DNA from: Talpa occidentalis | Taxonomy: Eukaryota > Chordata > Mammalia > Eulipotyphla > Talpidae | Direction: 5' to 3' | DNA: 64,000 nt | Assembly (NCBI RefSeq): GCF_014898055.3 | Contig: NW_023602073.1 | Location: forward strand, 82,068,678-82,132,677 | Shown here: positions 1 to 14,165 of the stretch, piece by piece | Layout of the letters: the number at the start of each line of letters is the position of its first letter | How positions within the stretch are numbered: position 1 is the first letter of the stretch | Notes under the pieces: model-generated | Databases searched by the model: none | What the model was told of the DNA's origin: nothing | Seen by the model: only the letters and a program-made list of their open reading frames with translations | Program-made: the position numbers and the translations under genes

Positions 1-544
1 TTATAAAAGTTAGGTAATGCTCTCCTTGTTGGGGGGTAAGATAATACTGAAGAAGAGCTTGAGGGGGCTTCAAGGTTATGTTCTGTATCTTAATCTAGGT
101 GCTGGTAAATTGAGTTTATAAAAATTTTAAAAGTTAATCAATGCATACTTATATGTGAAGAAGAAATGATTGGTTGGTGGAAAATATGTCATGAAAGGAT
201 CTTTAACAGATGATTATGAAAAGATTTTAGGAAGCTTTACTGGATATCAAGCCATAGAAATCCTCCATTGCTGCTGCTTTAAGGAACTTCTGGAGAGATA
301 AACAGAACTATCAATGGAGCTTAAAGCCAATATGTTTATTATTCAATGAACATAATGTGGAGGTAAGTGATATGATGGGAACAATAGCATACTAGGATAA
401 TAACTGAAAAGAAAAAAAAACTTAAATATAAATTTAAAAAATATTTAAAGTAGCAAAGTTTAGTAGTATCTATTCAGAAGAATCATCTAAATGTTGCTAT
501 TCAAATCCTTTGCATTTTTATATTGTATGAATGTATTGTATTAA
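1..544. other. AT-rich sequence, no recognised feature
   Basis: No repeat, gene or motif that I can support; A-rich at 405-450. Confidence 0.5.
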
Positions 545-1125
545 AAAGTCCAGAAACAATAAATGTTGGTAAGGAGAAAAAGGAACCCTCATACACTATT
601 GGTGAGAATGTAGACTGGCCCAATCTTTATAGAAAACAGAATGGAGTTTTCTCAAAATATTAAAAAAATATCTACCAGATGATCTAGCATTCCACTTCTG
701 GTATCTACCAGGAGAATGCAAAACACTAATTCAAAGGAATATATGCACTCCTATGTTCATTGTAGCATGATTTATAATAGCCATACAATGGGAGCAACAT
801 AAGTCCCAAAGATAGATGAGTGAATTAAGATGTGGCACACACGCACACAATGGAATTTTGCTCAACTGAAAAAAGGATGAATTCTTGCTATTTGAGACAC
901 CATGGATGGAAATGGAGGAATAAATATATCATGGTGTCACTTACATGTGGAATATAGAGAAACAAAACAGAGTTAGACAAAACCAAACCAAAACCAAACC
1001 CAGTGGACTATGGGTGTCTTGGCAGCGGATGTAATGTGGTAACATACATCTGAAGAGGTAGTTTCCTGTAGTTCTGAATCATATAGAGTGTTATAAAATG
1101 TATTTTAAAATTATAAAAAAGAAAA
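545..1125 (+). mobile_element. L1 LINE fragment, ORF2 3' end and 3'UTR (old)
   Basis: The start matches decayed L1 ORF2 (GGAGAAAAAGGAACCCTCATACACTATTGGTGAGAATG region, then the CCCAAAGATAGATGAG and CACAATGGAAT blocks). It is followed by a 3'UTR with TATGTGGAATATAGAG and an A-rich end. Stops in all frames indicate an old copy. No duplication was identified. Confidence 0.85.
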
Positions 1126-2089
1126 TATCCTTATATAGAGTTTTGATTAAAAATTGATACTATCATTTTATCTGACAAATTTTCAGATTTTTATCGTTAA
1201 AAATTCAAATTACAAATTGGCTTGAGTTAGTCACTGTTTTACTGCCACCTGTTGGCAATGATCAGAATTATAGGCACGGTATATCCTTTAACAAAAAATT
1301 TCTTAAAATACTTGGAACCTTCACTAGCTAATTCACTAAGGTTTTGAATGACATTAATTACATATTTCTCATTTGACTGAATAGATTAGGAAAAATACTT
1401 CAAGTTCCATTATCAATGAATATTTGGCTTATTTAGTATCTCCTTTTCTTTTTGCATGATGTTAATAAATATTCAATTTCTTAATTACATGTTTTGGTAT
1501 CTCCTAAGAACTTTAAAAAATTATTGCTTATAGTTAATAATTCCAAATAAATATTCCTGCTTTCTGGAATGGTGATAACACTGATGATGGTAATAATTGT
1601 AACACCAACACACAGGCCTAAAGCACCTAATCTATAAGCTACTTGGTGAATGTACTCTGATGTAGGAGTTCTGAATTTAGAGTCCAACAAAATTTAAGGA
1701 TCCATAAATTTGAATTGAAAAAAAAATCTTTATTTTTATTAATCTGTTCTTTCTTTCAACAGAAATTAAGAAATTTGTGATAGAAATCACAAATATTTTC
1801 TTCACATGTTACGCTTACAACAAATACCTTGACATACTTGCTTATGTCCATCACTACATTGAAAATATGTTATTAGACTTTTTATCAAATCTTTCTTTTT
1901 TAATGTGCAAAGAATCATGTTTATTATTATGCCACATAATTTTAATAGTTTGACAACTGCTTCAGAATGATTGGTTTTCTTTATAGTTCTATATATTTCT
2001 GCTTTATGAATTTAAAAATGCCATTTTCAATTGACACAGAGCACTCCATTATACCAGAAAGGTTATGAATCCCTGAAATAATCTCAATT
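1126..2089. other. AT-rich sequence, no recognised feature
   Basis: Short open frames only (up to about 70 codons), with no family resemblance. Confidence 0.5.
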
Positions 2090-2205
2090 ATATTGGTAAT
2101 ATTATCATCCACATTTGACAACCAAGGAAAATGAAGTACAGACAGTTGAGTGGCTTTTCCAACTCCACATGACCAATAAATCCCAGGGCTAATATAGAAC
2201 CTAAA
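2090..2205 (+). repeat. MIR SINE remnant
   Basis: Weak MIR core: AACCAAGGAAAATGAAGTAC then GTGGCTTTTCC and a diverged 3' part. Old and degenerate. Confidence 0.5.
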
Positions 2206-2411
2206 TTCACCGGTCTTTAGAGCCTTTCCTCTTGGATGTCAGGCTACATAGCCTGTTAGAGATTTAAATTCTAGCACAATGGATTTTAAACTTGTCTATA
2301 GACAAGTTCCTCTTGGGTTCCTGGGTTCCTCTGTATGTGTCCTTGGGTATGTCACAGGAAGTAGTGGAGATGGTACAGAGCAGCCTTTTGTTAATAACTG
2401 GAAGAGTCACT

Positions 2412-2706
2412 TAAAATGTTGCTTTCTTTTGCTTTTTTTTAAAAAAAGATTTATTTATACAAGCACTGGGTACAGTCAGAAGCGTGGGAGGGTGAGAGAA
2501 TTCACCAGAGCCAGAGCGGGGAACATAACAGGCAGACTGACGAAGTACACTGCTGAGGGGAGCAGTGGGCGGCAAGAGAGGTCTGCACGCCACGTGGGAC
2601 CCTCGCTGGCAGCCAGGGATCAAACCGGCGCTGCAGAGGCTGTGGGCAGCTTCGCAGCCCAGCGCTCACCATTGCGCCACCAGGAGAGGCCCTAAAATGT
2701 TGCTTT
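2412..2706 (-). mobile_element. tRNA-derived SINE
   Basis: On the reverse strand the element (2426-2692) reads from GGCCTCTCCTGGTGGCGCAATGG through a B-box region to TAAATAAATC and a T/A tail. The 14-base duplication TAAAATGTTGCTTT at 2412-2425 and 2693-2706 is perfect, suggesting a relatively recent insertion. Confidence 0.92.
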
Positions 2707-4389
2707 TTAAAACTCCAAATCTCAAACTTAAAAAAGAAGTAATAAAATGTTGCCCTAAAATAACATAAAATATATAGATCTTAATCACAAATCAAACTTC
2801 AAAAAATCAATTATAAGATAGGTAGTGTTGTCAGCCCCAAGGTCCCAAATAAATCATTACACTGAGTAAATTGATGCTTCAAACTCTTAATCTGAGAACC
2901 AAGTAGGTTTTTATACATCTGATGGAATATTTCCAATCTTGACTCCTCCAAGCCAGTTATAAACAAGGGCAGAATTCCAGTCCTTTTCAAGATTGCACCC
3001 ACCCTATCCCTTCCCATCCCAAGACTCTAAGTATATTGCATACATTTTTTACAAGATTTTCAGTGAGCTGGTAGACATGGCCATGCTGAAAATATGTCAT
3101 GACTGGAAGGAAACATGCTAGACTTGGCTATAGTATATGTTTAATATATAGACACTCACGCTGTCTATCTTATTTTTGTTGTTAAATTAAGTTGCTTGGC
3201 TTGATTACTTCCTGTGGGATTTCTGTAAATTCCATGGAACAATTTCAAGATTATAGGTTAGGCAGAGTTTTAACTTTAAGAATATATATTATCCACGTTT
3301 GGAAATTCTGCCATGTTCAACTAGGGAGTTTTAAATTGAAGGAAGAAAGATGCGCACAAAAACAGCATTGGGGGTTTTTCCTTTCAAGGATATTATTCAG
3401 AAAGAATATAGATGGGATTGGGAAAGAAAAATCTTTTTAAAGTTCATCCCTTTCGTGATGAGTCAGAAGGAAGTACAGGGTCTGACTAGGACAGAATTAA
3501 AACTAACAGCTGATCTTTATTTTTTCTGCCATAAAGTTATCAGAATGACCAATAGGAACGTTATTCAGCACTATCAACTTTCCCAACAAGTATTAAATGA
3601 ATCTTTGAACATCATATCCTAGCGCCCCAGGGAATAAAGAAGTTAATGAAAAATAACTTAAGAAACAGATGCTGGTAGATGAGGGGAAAAAATACGATAA
3701 AATCAGAGGAAATTAGAGTCATAATTGTGGAGCACATTTGCCTAAAACTCTTGTGGGTAAAATTGACATCTCTGTGCAGGTTTTTCACTCATTCTGGTTT
3801 TCTTAACTGCAACAGGAAGAAGTCTTCTTTAATCCCTGACAAGTCAAAAGCTTACATATCTGCTTTCAGACGAAGATCTCATTATCTTGTAATCTACCCC
3901 TTTCCCTACAAAACACCACCAAGAGAAGAGAAATGATCTATATACAGTACTAGGCATTTTATTTGAAACTAAGCACAGATTTATCTTCAAAAACTATAAC
4001 ATTCTATAAATAAAAACAGCAAATACAGTGGATTTGATTATATTAGCCTCCCCTTTTATAAATTATCTCTGATCAGTCAATACCAACTTTAAGAATGGAT
4101 AAACTATTCTCTTTTTCTCTCTCCCTTTGCCACATGAAAGTATCAGACAAATATTAAAGGAAAGACACAATATAAGCAAACATCTGAGTCACAGTGAGAA
4201 GTCCAATAAGTGCCATAAGCATGAGTGATGGACAAAGGAAACAGGCAGGGCCAGAGGCAGAATTGCAGTAATGAGACAGGGAAGCAAAATCCTGGCTGCT
4301 AAAGGGAACATGGTGCATTAGTTCATGACTCAAAGCAACAATAATATCCCAGGTCTCTGATAACATAATCAACACCTCAACCTCCCATG
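2707..4389. other. Apparently unique sequence
   Basis: No repeat recognised. Small open frames look like chance. Confidence 0.5.
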
Positions 4390-4615
4390 TGATCTATCTC
4401 ATCTTCTCAACACCAAAAATTTTCCAGCCTTATCTTTCTACTTTCATATTTCACCAGTTTGGTCCCAACCCTGAAATGCCACAAAGTGAAATACCTCCTT
4501 CACTGAAATATATCTGCCTTATTTACTGTCAAAGTCCCAGAGCCTAAAACAGTGCCTGGTGCAGTGGATTCTCAATATGTGTGTTAAATGAATGAATGAA
4601 TGAACGAATAAATGA
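4390..4615 (+). repeat. L2 LINE 3' end
   Basis: CCTAAAACAGTGCCTGGTGC, then a drift of ATGAATGAATGAATGAACG, is the usual end of L2. Upstream similarity is weak. Confidence 0.7.
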
Positions 4616-5004
4616 ATTACTGTTCTCTCAACATGATTGGTGATCTCCTTGAGCATTCTATGTATGTAGGATATACATGGCACAATCAGATGCAAGTACA
4701 TATTAAGTGGAGATATGTGTAGGGCTGTCCATGTTGATGATGATGTTAACAAGAAGTATTTCTCATACAGGGGCTTACAATCTACATGACAGGAAGCAAA
4801 TTCATACAATAAGATAAACCATGCAGCTCACTATGTATCAGTTACTGAAATAAATGATATGCTATTTATATGTTTACTAGGGAAAATCATCACAGATAGG
4901 TGGATCCAAGTAAAGTTTCATAATAAGAATAGCAATATCAATAGTTATTCTACTTTTAAGCACCTGCTTTATGTATAGTACCTAATTCAAATTATTTCCC
5001 ACTA

Positions 5005-5105
5005 CCTTGTGCAATATGTACTCTTATTATCTCCATTATATAGATGAGGAAGTTAATCGTCAGGCAGATAAAGGAGCTTTCCTCAGGTCATACGGCGAGA
5101 AAACA
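5005..5105 (+). repeat. MIR SINE remnant
   Basis: The MIR core ATTATCTCCATTATATAGAT GAGGAAG, followed by CAGGTCATACGGCGAG, is recognisable. Confidence 0.7.
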
Positions 5106-5179
5106 CACCTAACTATGGAGCACATACTCAGCTAACATGATGTATAGAGAGGAGTGTCTGCATGTCTTTACTACTAGAA

Positions 5180-5405
5180 CAGTACAATGATAACTCTAAT
5201 AGATATTAAGTGTATTATACATGGCTGGCACTGCACTAGATGCATTACATATATCATTTTGTTTAATCCACACATTTAGTGAGGTAGGTTCAGTCATGAG
5301 TCCCACTTTACAGAGGAAAGAGCTGAGACTTAGAGAGCTTCAGTGATCTGCCCAACTTCAAGTGATAAAGCCCAGCTCGTGAACCTGCACACTGAACCAC
5401 CACAC
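5180..5405 (+). repeat. MIR SINE
   Basis: CTGGCACTGCACTAGATGCA, CCCACTTTACAGAGGAAAGA and GATCTGCCCAACTTCAAGTG follow the MIR order almost to full length. Confidence 0.85.
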
Positions 5406-5924
5406 AACAAAGACCAGTCCTTCACTGCAGGTGGCTTTAGAGATTAAACTCTGCAGAGGCACAGAGGACAGTACTGTTCAAACATTTAAGCCCAGCTATA
5501 TTTTCTACCCCTTTAAAAGCAATTGCAAACTCTCTGAAACTTCTATTCAAATGGAGACTGTTTCCTGCAATTGAAAGAGAGAGATTTTTGGATGAACCAA
5601 AGATATATTTGACATGGAATTCATTGTGAGGATATTGTCACTGTATAGGTCTGAAATCTGGGCCAGAGCAGTGACCAGAAGTCTTTTCACAGAGGAGTAT
5701 GGATGGCACTGGGAGTGGGTACATGTCAGCTAAAGTAATGAGTGTTCCCTTTATGACATGTACCCATGCAGTCATGTCAAAAATATGATATTACAATGAA
5801 ATCAAATGACACTGTCTAGTCAGCATAAAAAGCATTGCTTAAGAAGATACAGATTTTGTGTAATGTATATTTTAAGTTGTTCAAATCACTCACTTACACT
5901 AAGTCTTTCTGTTTTGGTTGTGTC
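5406..5924. other. Apparently unique sequence
   Basis: Nothing recognised. Confidence 0.5.
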
Positions 5925-6345
5925 ATTTATCAATGGTGATAGTAATACCTACTTTCATGGTTGATGTAAGGATTTAAATTTGATAATAGGGCCTCCCTGG
6001 TGGTGCAAGGGGTTAAGACACACCACTATGAAGCTATCCACAGCCACTGCAGCATGAGTTTGATCCCAGGACAGGGAGGTGACACACATGATGTAGCAGA
6101 CCTCTCCTAACTCTACCCGTTGCCCCCCTCAGCAGTGTATTTCAGTCAATCTGCCTGTTCTGTTCCTCATTCTGTCTCTGGTGAATCCTCTTACTCCCCC
6201 TCACACACCTCTGGCCTGTACCCCAGTTCTTATATGTACAAATAAATAAATCTTTTTAAAAGATAAGATAAAATAGATAATAGATCCTAGGTGCTCATAT
6301 AGTTCTTGGAACAGAGCAAATATCCAGTAAATGGTATCATGACAA
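5925..6345 (-). repeat. MIR SINE, split by a younger SINE
   Basis: The halves (5925-5981 and 6284-6345) contain AGTAATACCTACTTTCATGG and GTTCTTGGAACAGAGCAAAT, the reverse-strand MIR sequence, interrupted by the SINE at 5990-6275. Confidence 0.75.
5982..6283 (+). mobile_element. tRNA-derived SINE ("ggttaag" type) inside a MIR
   Basis: The body (5990-6275) begins GGCCTCCCTGGTGGTGCAAG and ends in AAATAAATAAATC. The duplication GATAATAG is at 5982-5989 and 6276-6283. It splits a reverse-strand MIR, whose halves lie at about 5925-5981 and 6284-6345. Confidence 0.88.
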
Positions 6346-9300
6346 ATAAGTACAATTAACGTTACCATAATCCAGCACAATGATTGGTAGTAATAGTGAC
6401 ATTGTCAATTATCATGCACACCACAAAAGCAAGAGTTTCTGCCAATTAAAAGAAAAACTAGGTAGAAAGTGAAACTGAGAGAGTAAAGAGAATCACAGTA
6501 AATGTAGTAAACAAGTATGAGTTTTGACTCATGTAAGATAATATACACCTTTTGAAAAATTAAGATGTAATATTTAATGAAGCACTAATTAATGAGGCAC
6601 TAACTGGAGATTCTCATTGCCACTCCTAGGCAAAAAAAGCTAAATTATAGTTATGAAGTGTGTCATCTTGTTGGGGCATAGTCTTGGGGGAAGGCAAGTG
6701 ATTCCTTCTTACCTCAAAGGACTCACGTATGGAATAGTATCTTGATAGCTCCTTGATTGTGATGGATGTTCATGTTGATAAAAGGAGAGGCTAATTGCAA
6801 TGGCATCTCCCGACCATATCTGTGATGCCCACCAGCCAACAGGTGACAAAACTGCTTCACATTATTGGAAAGATGCAGCTGGACAACTGGAGATTGTATT
6901 GTTTCTAGATTATTTTTCCATTGCCATGTTACTTGCAGTATCTCCCAATGGATATGGACTTCCCTAACTTCAGCTGAGCTTAACCACATGAGTGTTTGGG
7001 TCAACCACTGTGAATGGGTACTATGTAAGCCAGTGTTTCTTAAACTTTAAAGTCTACACATTTCTAGGCGACCCTGTTAAAATGAAGATTCATATGGAAG
7101 TCTGAAATACTGTATTACTAATAAACTCCCAAAAAACACTGAAGTCACTAATCGTGAGACCAAACTTTGAGGTTTGTATGCTGCAGCTAAGCTTTAAGAC
7201 ACATCATGAGATTTTTGTGCCTCTCTTTGCCAGAAAGCCAGCATGGCTTAAAATTTGGGTTACTCCTTCAGCCTGGGTTCTAAAATTAAAAGTTATGTGG
7301 AGGAGAGTAACCATCACCAATGTTAAAATAAATGTAAAATATATGTTTGGGGATTATTTGTTACTGCAGGTTACCCATTACTGCAGGTAATAGGTCGATT
7401 AATGCTAGATTCATCGGTGAAGGAGCCCTCATAGAGGGCATTCCTGAAAAGAAAATGAGTCTGAATTTTGTTAATTCCAAGTGTCTTTAAACAAGTTCAT
7501 TTGACATTTCTCTCTTCAATTCCCATATTTAGGTGATGGTTTGTATACTTGAAGGTCTCTTGGCAATCCAAACTTAGCCAAATGTTCTTGGATGAATAGA
7601 AATCAGAAAGTCTTATTTTCTGATATTTTGGAAAGTGCCTTAGAGAAAAATGACTGGCATTTGGTTATGGAGCAATGCACCCTCTCATAATTGAATAATA
7701 TCTTCTGCTGGCTACTGAAGGTTTACCGTGACAGATATTTGGGAAGTAATTCTAAAACAAAGGAAAAATAAAATGGAGGCTTCCCATCAAAAGTAAGAAG
7801 TTCCCCCATCCTGTGGCAAAAATCATGAAATCTTCATTTTTATGTGAGTCTAGATTGCAAGTATGAGGTTGAGATGGTGACTATGCTGATCCCCAAATAA
7901 GCTTTGAAGCAACTTACTTGTGTAAGCATGTAAACTGCCTTAACAATAGGCACATACACTTTCCTCAAGGAAGCCTAAAAGGAAAACTCCCAGATCCTGT
8001 TTTTCTAAACCTACTGAAGGACATGCTCAAGAGAATATGATTTTGGCAGAAGAACAAATGTTGCCAACTTCATAGACAAACCATGGAATTTGTGTCATTT
8101 TATCTTAAGTAAACTTATTATTATAACCCTGCACTAAGCGTAGCTGTCTTACATTTCCACCATTCCCAGGTTTCTAGAAGAAAAAATATGCCAGTCGAGC
8201 AATATTTCATGAATTTAATTACCTAGGGAAATTTGCTAAATTGTGCTCTAACAATGGATGTTTTTCTTTTACTTGGTCTTTGAATTTTTTTGGTGAGTTT
8301 TTTAATTTGTTGGAGCAATATTACTACCTTGATAGAAAACAAATTCTTGAATGACGCCTTAAACAAAAAGTACTGATTTAATATTAATGTATTAATGATA
8401 AGCTCATTTGGTTTACGAATTTTAGCAACTGATCACTATCAGAGCCTTGTGTAATATTTCATTGCCAAACAAAAATGTATTGTTAACATTTCCCTTGCTC
8501 TCTGTTGCCAATTCTAGAATTTTGCAGCAGATTAATTACCTATCTGGCTAAGTAGCAATATTGCTAAGTGATTATTGACTGTGTATCACAGAACCTAAAA
8601 AAGTTACCCTTTCATTCTGAAATATAATTATCTGCATTTTTTAATGCTCAAACAAACCATATCTTTCAAGTGTTTGGGCAAGCTGTTAAACTTCCTTGTT
8701 AAGAACAGTTTTCAATTTGTGAATATAATCGTACACATCCTCTTAATGAGCAATTCATTTATATCCATGGATGTATTGCCTGTTCATCATCCAAAATTAA
8801 CTGCATATCTACAGCAAATTTCTCCCCCCAATCTAAAGATGTTTTCTGTGTATCATATCATAAACTGAGAATGCCTATAGGCTACATAGCAGTAATTATC
8901 ATCATCAAACAACATTCAGGAAAATCAAGGCTAGAAGTGTAGGACAATGGTGGTAAAGCTAGATGAGTGCCCTTATGATTAAGTATTTTATTTCAGAAAT
9001 AATATTATAGTTAGCTCTAGATTGCATTTGTTTTTGTCTGTTTATTTAACTTTTGTTGGTCCGTTTCCTTAATTAGTACTCAGGGGCTTGATATGGGATA
9101 GCTTCTCAAGGGAATATGAAGGAGAATCCCAAGTATTCTGTGCATTCTGGATAATGACTCACCATTTGACTTTGAGCTAAAGTTCAAGCCAACACAATAT
9201 TCTACATGGTCAAAATTACTGCTCCTCAGGAAAAAATAATATTTATTTACTTCTCTAGAGAGCTACAAATTTTAATTAATACTTCTAAAGATCTTTTGAC

Positions 9301-10374
9301 CTCCTTAAACATGTACTAGCCTTTGTATAATGATCTCTATTTTTGGTTTGGTCACCTCTTCTAAATTACCTTTAAAATGACTTCCCTGGCAGATACTGCA
9401 GTAAGATGTTAGGTAAGTTAAAATTAACAGAGGACTATTCATTTATAATGTTAGACAACAGTACGTTGTGCATAAGGGAAAGGATGCCCTGTGATCTTCA
9501 ACTAAGGCATAACAGAAACCAAAGAAATCCAACTATTTGAAAAGTGGCTATGACTATCTCCTTGGCATTTCTGTAAAGCCCTGGTCTCTATGACATGAAT
9601 TTTATCATTACCAAATCAATAACAGAATAAGTAAATTCAATCTATTTTTAAATGCAGATAGCTAACGCTGTTAAATAAAAGCTGTCATTTTTACTCTGTA
9701 ACTCATATATAACTGCTTCCCATAAGAATTTAAGAAAGGGAACAAATGTCTCATCCCCTAAGCCATGATATGGGCATTGTTTATGAAGCACATGCCTCAA
9801 AAATTAAATATCATTTTAAAAGGCTGTTTTCTCTGATATTATGCCTTCCTCATCTTTTTTTATGACAAAGGCTATATCTGTTTTCAATAATTTTCTCTTT
9901 TATCTATAGAACTCGCTTATCTACTTCATGTTTGATGTTCTTAAACAGTTGTTATCTTTTCACAGATATGGAAAACAATAAACTAATGTTACAAGCGAGA
10001 CAGTTTTCATTCTACATCGAAGTATTTATGTAAGTGATACAAAAAGCAGAAAAAAAGCAGTTTCCTATCTCAAGTACCTGCAAATTACTAGTCCTACCCT
10101 GCAAGTTATGTATGTCATGATTTTCATTATACTTTTAAGTTTAATTTGAAATAAATATACAAAAAGTAAAGAAGTAAGGGAGATATATATGTGCTCACTG
10201 CCCAGAGTCAATGTTTTCTGGATAGCCCATGAGTCAGAAAAGTTTTTAGATCTTCAAAGGATTGGGAGGAAGCATATATGCCACAAATACTATAAATGGT
10301 ACCAAAGTCTAATATACTTACAATTTGGCCGTTTCTTAATCTCTGACATACAGTAATATTATGTATGTTTTAAA
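6346..10374. other. Long block with little recognisable repeat
   Basis: About 4 kb of AT-rich DNA without SINE, L1 or MIR that I can name, and no coding signal. Several TAATTA-type motifs occur (for example near 6585 and 8531). It may hold conserved non-coding DNA, which I cannot test here. Confidence 0.4.
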
Positions 10375-10915
10375 AATTTATATAAATGATACCATTAAAG
10401 AGGCCATCTGTAGTTCTCTTTTTTTAACTACAATTTTTTTCAAATTATTGCTATTGGTATCTATAGATATAATTCATCCTTTTAAATTGTTGCAGAGCTA
10501 ACATACCACTGAAAAATGGCAATTTATTGTCTAATCCTCTTGCTTAGAGACATTTATGTTGTGCTCTGCTGTGCTGGACACAAATATATCTACTGAAAAT
10601 ATATCTGAAATAGATGCCATAGACATCTCCTAGTACACATGCTCATGGTCTCCTCTACTGTGTATCAAAGGCAGTATTGCAGGCTATAAGGTGCACTCAT
10701 CTTCAAGGTTGCTCAAGAATGTTCATGTTTTATTCAAAATAGCCTTGTTGATTGCATTTTCATCAGCAATGTACAATTGTTTTCATTTCCCTACATCTTT
10801 GACAATACTTGGTACTATCATTCCTGTGGGTCACATTGCATCTGAATATCATCCCCAAAAAATGCTATTTTTTTAATTTGTCAATTGTTTATTATTTTAT
10901 AGGCATGTTGCTAAT
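10375..10915 (-). mobile_element. Possible old L1M remnant, reverse strand
   Basis: Weak similarity to reverse-strand L1M, with TCAAAATAGCCTTGTTGATT and TGGTACTATCATTCCTGTGG reminiscent of such remnants. No frame is open and I could not fix the ends. It may instead be unique sequence. Confidence 0.4.
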
Positions 10916-11400
10916 TACCAGTGTTCAGTTTACTCTCATCCCCAAATCCATCTTGGACTGTCCTGCTCTGTGATACCGGAGCTATGATCTATAACACTGG
11001 TCCTTTAATATCAGGCTTTGCTGGTTGATGCCACTGGAGGGAGTGCAAAACCATAGTTAAGGAAGGGATGATCCTTCCTCAACCCAGTGTGCTTGTCTTG
11101 TCCAGCCCATCAGGCAGCAAAGTGATAAATACAAGACCAGTTACATGTATTCACCTCAGTGGCCTATGTGACTTGATGCCAGCCTACCTGCGCCCTATGC
11201 CCAACCCTTCATCCATCCTATGGCCCACCTCCAGCCCTGGCTTCTGGCAAGTTTCTTACAATCAGCAGTTTTAGGAAAGAAGCCAGCCAAAGAATTCTAA
11301 GTTCTTAAATCCTTTCTTGCTCACCCTCCCTCAGTATGAAGCTAGTAGTTGCTTTCAGTGCCTCCCACATCTATCCTGTTACAGTGCCTGTTAGTTTCTT
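10916..11400. other. Unassigned sequence, possibly an old repeat
   Basis: GTGATACCGGAGCTATGATC and nearby CCTTTAATATCAGGCTTTGC feel repeat-like, but I cannot name the family. No gene seen. Confidence 0.35.
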
Positions 11401-11981
11401 TCAAAACTTAACCACTTTTTTTTCCACAGAAAGCAGAAAAATAATTTATTCTAAAAGATGGAAGAAATGAGAAGATTCATCCTGAAAATAGACGTTGGTG
11501 TAATTCTGTTGGGACAGATCTGCCCTTTGAACATGCTCTCCTACCAACCGCTCCAGCGGAGTCTTACTGTCTTACAAGTTTTAAATATGTTGTTGATTCC
11601 CATGTTGTGAGCAGGCAGGAGCCATCTTCAAATCTTTAGATTCCCAGGAGAGGCATGGCTCAGAAGACTAGCACCTTCTGTGTTTGAAGAGTGCAGGGAC
11701 ATTTTATGGAGCCAGCATGTTTTAGATTAAGTAGGCAAAAATGATTCATCAGAGAATAAAAAAAAAAGGTGACAGGAAAAAAATACTGCATTGCAGAATA
11801 AGATATTCAAATGTGCTGTGAATGTTTAAGGCAGCTGAGGGCCAAAATGCGTGAGTCAAAGAAGTCAGTCTGGTTTTAGGTGGTTTTGCATCTAGAGGAA
11901 TTCTCTCTGTGACCTCAATGGTTGACACTGGAGGGCGGGTCCGGATCTTCTTCTTCATGGCCAATGATACTTGAGATACTA

Positions 11982-12564
<583 letters not shown>

Positions 12565-12880
12565 CCCACGAAGTCCCAGAACATGGTCATCACGATGAGA
12601 GGTATGGTGAGGACACTGTACGCCATGGTTGCCTCGGGAGCTGCCTGCCCCTGTCCTGCCACTCTACTTTGGTCCCACCTGGAAGTGTCAACACTGGCCA
12701 TGTCAAAACTTAACTACTCTTTACTTATTTTTTCTTTACATTATATTTTCTTATATTAAAATTTTTCCACAGAAATTATTGGCATGATTGCTTCCTGAGT
12801 GGATCCTGATTGCACAATAAATGAGGTTGAACATATTTTATATATTTATTGGTCATTCAGCTTTCATCTCTGATTAATAA

Positions 12881-12939
12881 GTGGGTAGATGGGTAGGTAG
12901 GTAGGTAAGTAGATAGGAAGATGGATGGATAGATGATAG
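12881..12939. repeat. GGTA/GATG-type tetranucleotide microsatellite
   Basis: An impure array of GGTAG, AGATAG and GATGGAT units. Confidence 0.85.
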
Positions 12940-13275
12940 TCAAATTGGATTAAAGTATTTGATATAAAACCTAAAGCCATAAAATTCATAGACTAAAAAA
13001 TAGGTAAAACCCTCCATGGCACTGGTTTCAGTGATGTCTTGGGGAGTCTATCCAAAAGCAAAAGAAACAAAAGCAAAAATAAATAAACGAGACTATATCA
13101 AACTAAATATCTTCTGCACAGTGAAACTAACACATAAAGACACCCTAAAGAATAGGAGAAAATATTTGTATATCTTACATCAGACAAGAGGCTAGTTAAT
13201 ATCCAAGATCTATAAAGAACTCAAAACTCAACAACAAAAAATACAAAAAACTCAGTCAAGAAATGAGCAGAGGAT

Positions 13276-13712
13276 AGTTTCACTTATATGTGGACTTTCC
13301 CTCATATATGGAATATAAAAATAAATAAAGGAACAGATAAAACTAAACAATAAAAATAAAGCTAAAACAAACCTTATAAATCTAATTGTAGAATTGTGGC
13401 AACCAAAGGGGTTATAGGGGATGGGGTCCAATGAAATAGAACAAAGGATCAAACAAAGACAAATTGTAACACTTGAGAGCAGCCCTCAGACCTAAAACAT
13501 TCAGAAAGGTGGGGGAAGGGAAGGGGAGACTAGGGAACAGTGGGGGAGGCGAGCATGGCCAAGTGTGGTGGAGGATTGTGGGCACTTTGGTGGTGGGAAA
13601 ACTATGGTGACTGTACATGTAGGGAGAAATCATATATTGTGTAAAAATAAACAAGGATGTCTGAAAAATTAAAAAAGGAAAACATAAATAAATATTCTAA
13701 GCATAAAAAAAA
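13276..13712 (+). mobile_element. L1 3'UTR tail nested inside an older L1
   Basis: ORF2 sequence stops at AAATGAGCAGAGGA (about 13262-13275) and resumes after AACAAGCAGAAGA (about 13702-13714), an imperfect target duplication. Between them is an L1 3' end with TATGTGGAATATAAA-like sequence, a G-rich stretch and an A-rich tail. About 110 bases of it (13325-13440) are nearly identical to the host element's own 3'UTR at 14685-14795. Confidence 0.75.
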
Positions 13713-14165
13713 TAACAAGCAGAAGACCTAAATAGACACTGCTCAAAGAAGACATGTAGACGGCCAACAGGCACGTGAAAAAAAATATTCATCATTACTT
13801 TTCGACAGAGAAACACAAATCAAAACCGCAATAAGTTACCACCTCACACCCATGAGAGGAGCCTATATCAAAAGACCAGAAACAACAAGCATAGGTGAAG
13901 ATGTGGAGAAAAAGGAACACTTGTACACTGTTGGTGGGAATGTAGACTGGTCCAGTCTCTGTGGAAAACAGTACAGAGACTTCTCCAAATATTAAAAATA
14001 GATCTATCATATGAGTTAACACTTTCATTCTTAGGTATCTATCCCAGGAATACAAAAACACTAACTAGAAAGGGATATATGCACTGTATGTTCATTGAAG
14101 CACTATTGACAATAGCCAAGTTATGGAAACAACCTAAGTGCCCAAGGATAGATGAGTGGACTAAG

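Noticed and set aside
2279..2695. 138-codon forward frame
   Set aside because: More than half is antisense SINE sequence; similar frames recur over other SINE copies (for example 22913, 29178, 41051).
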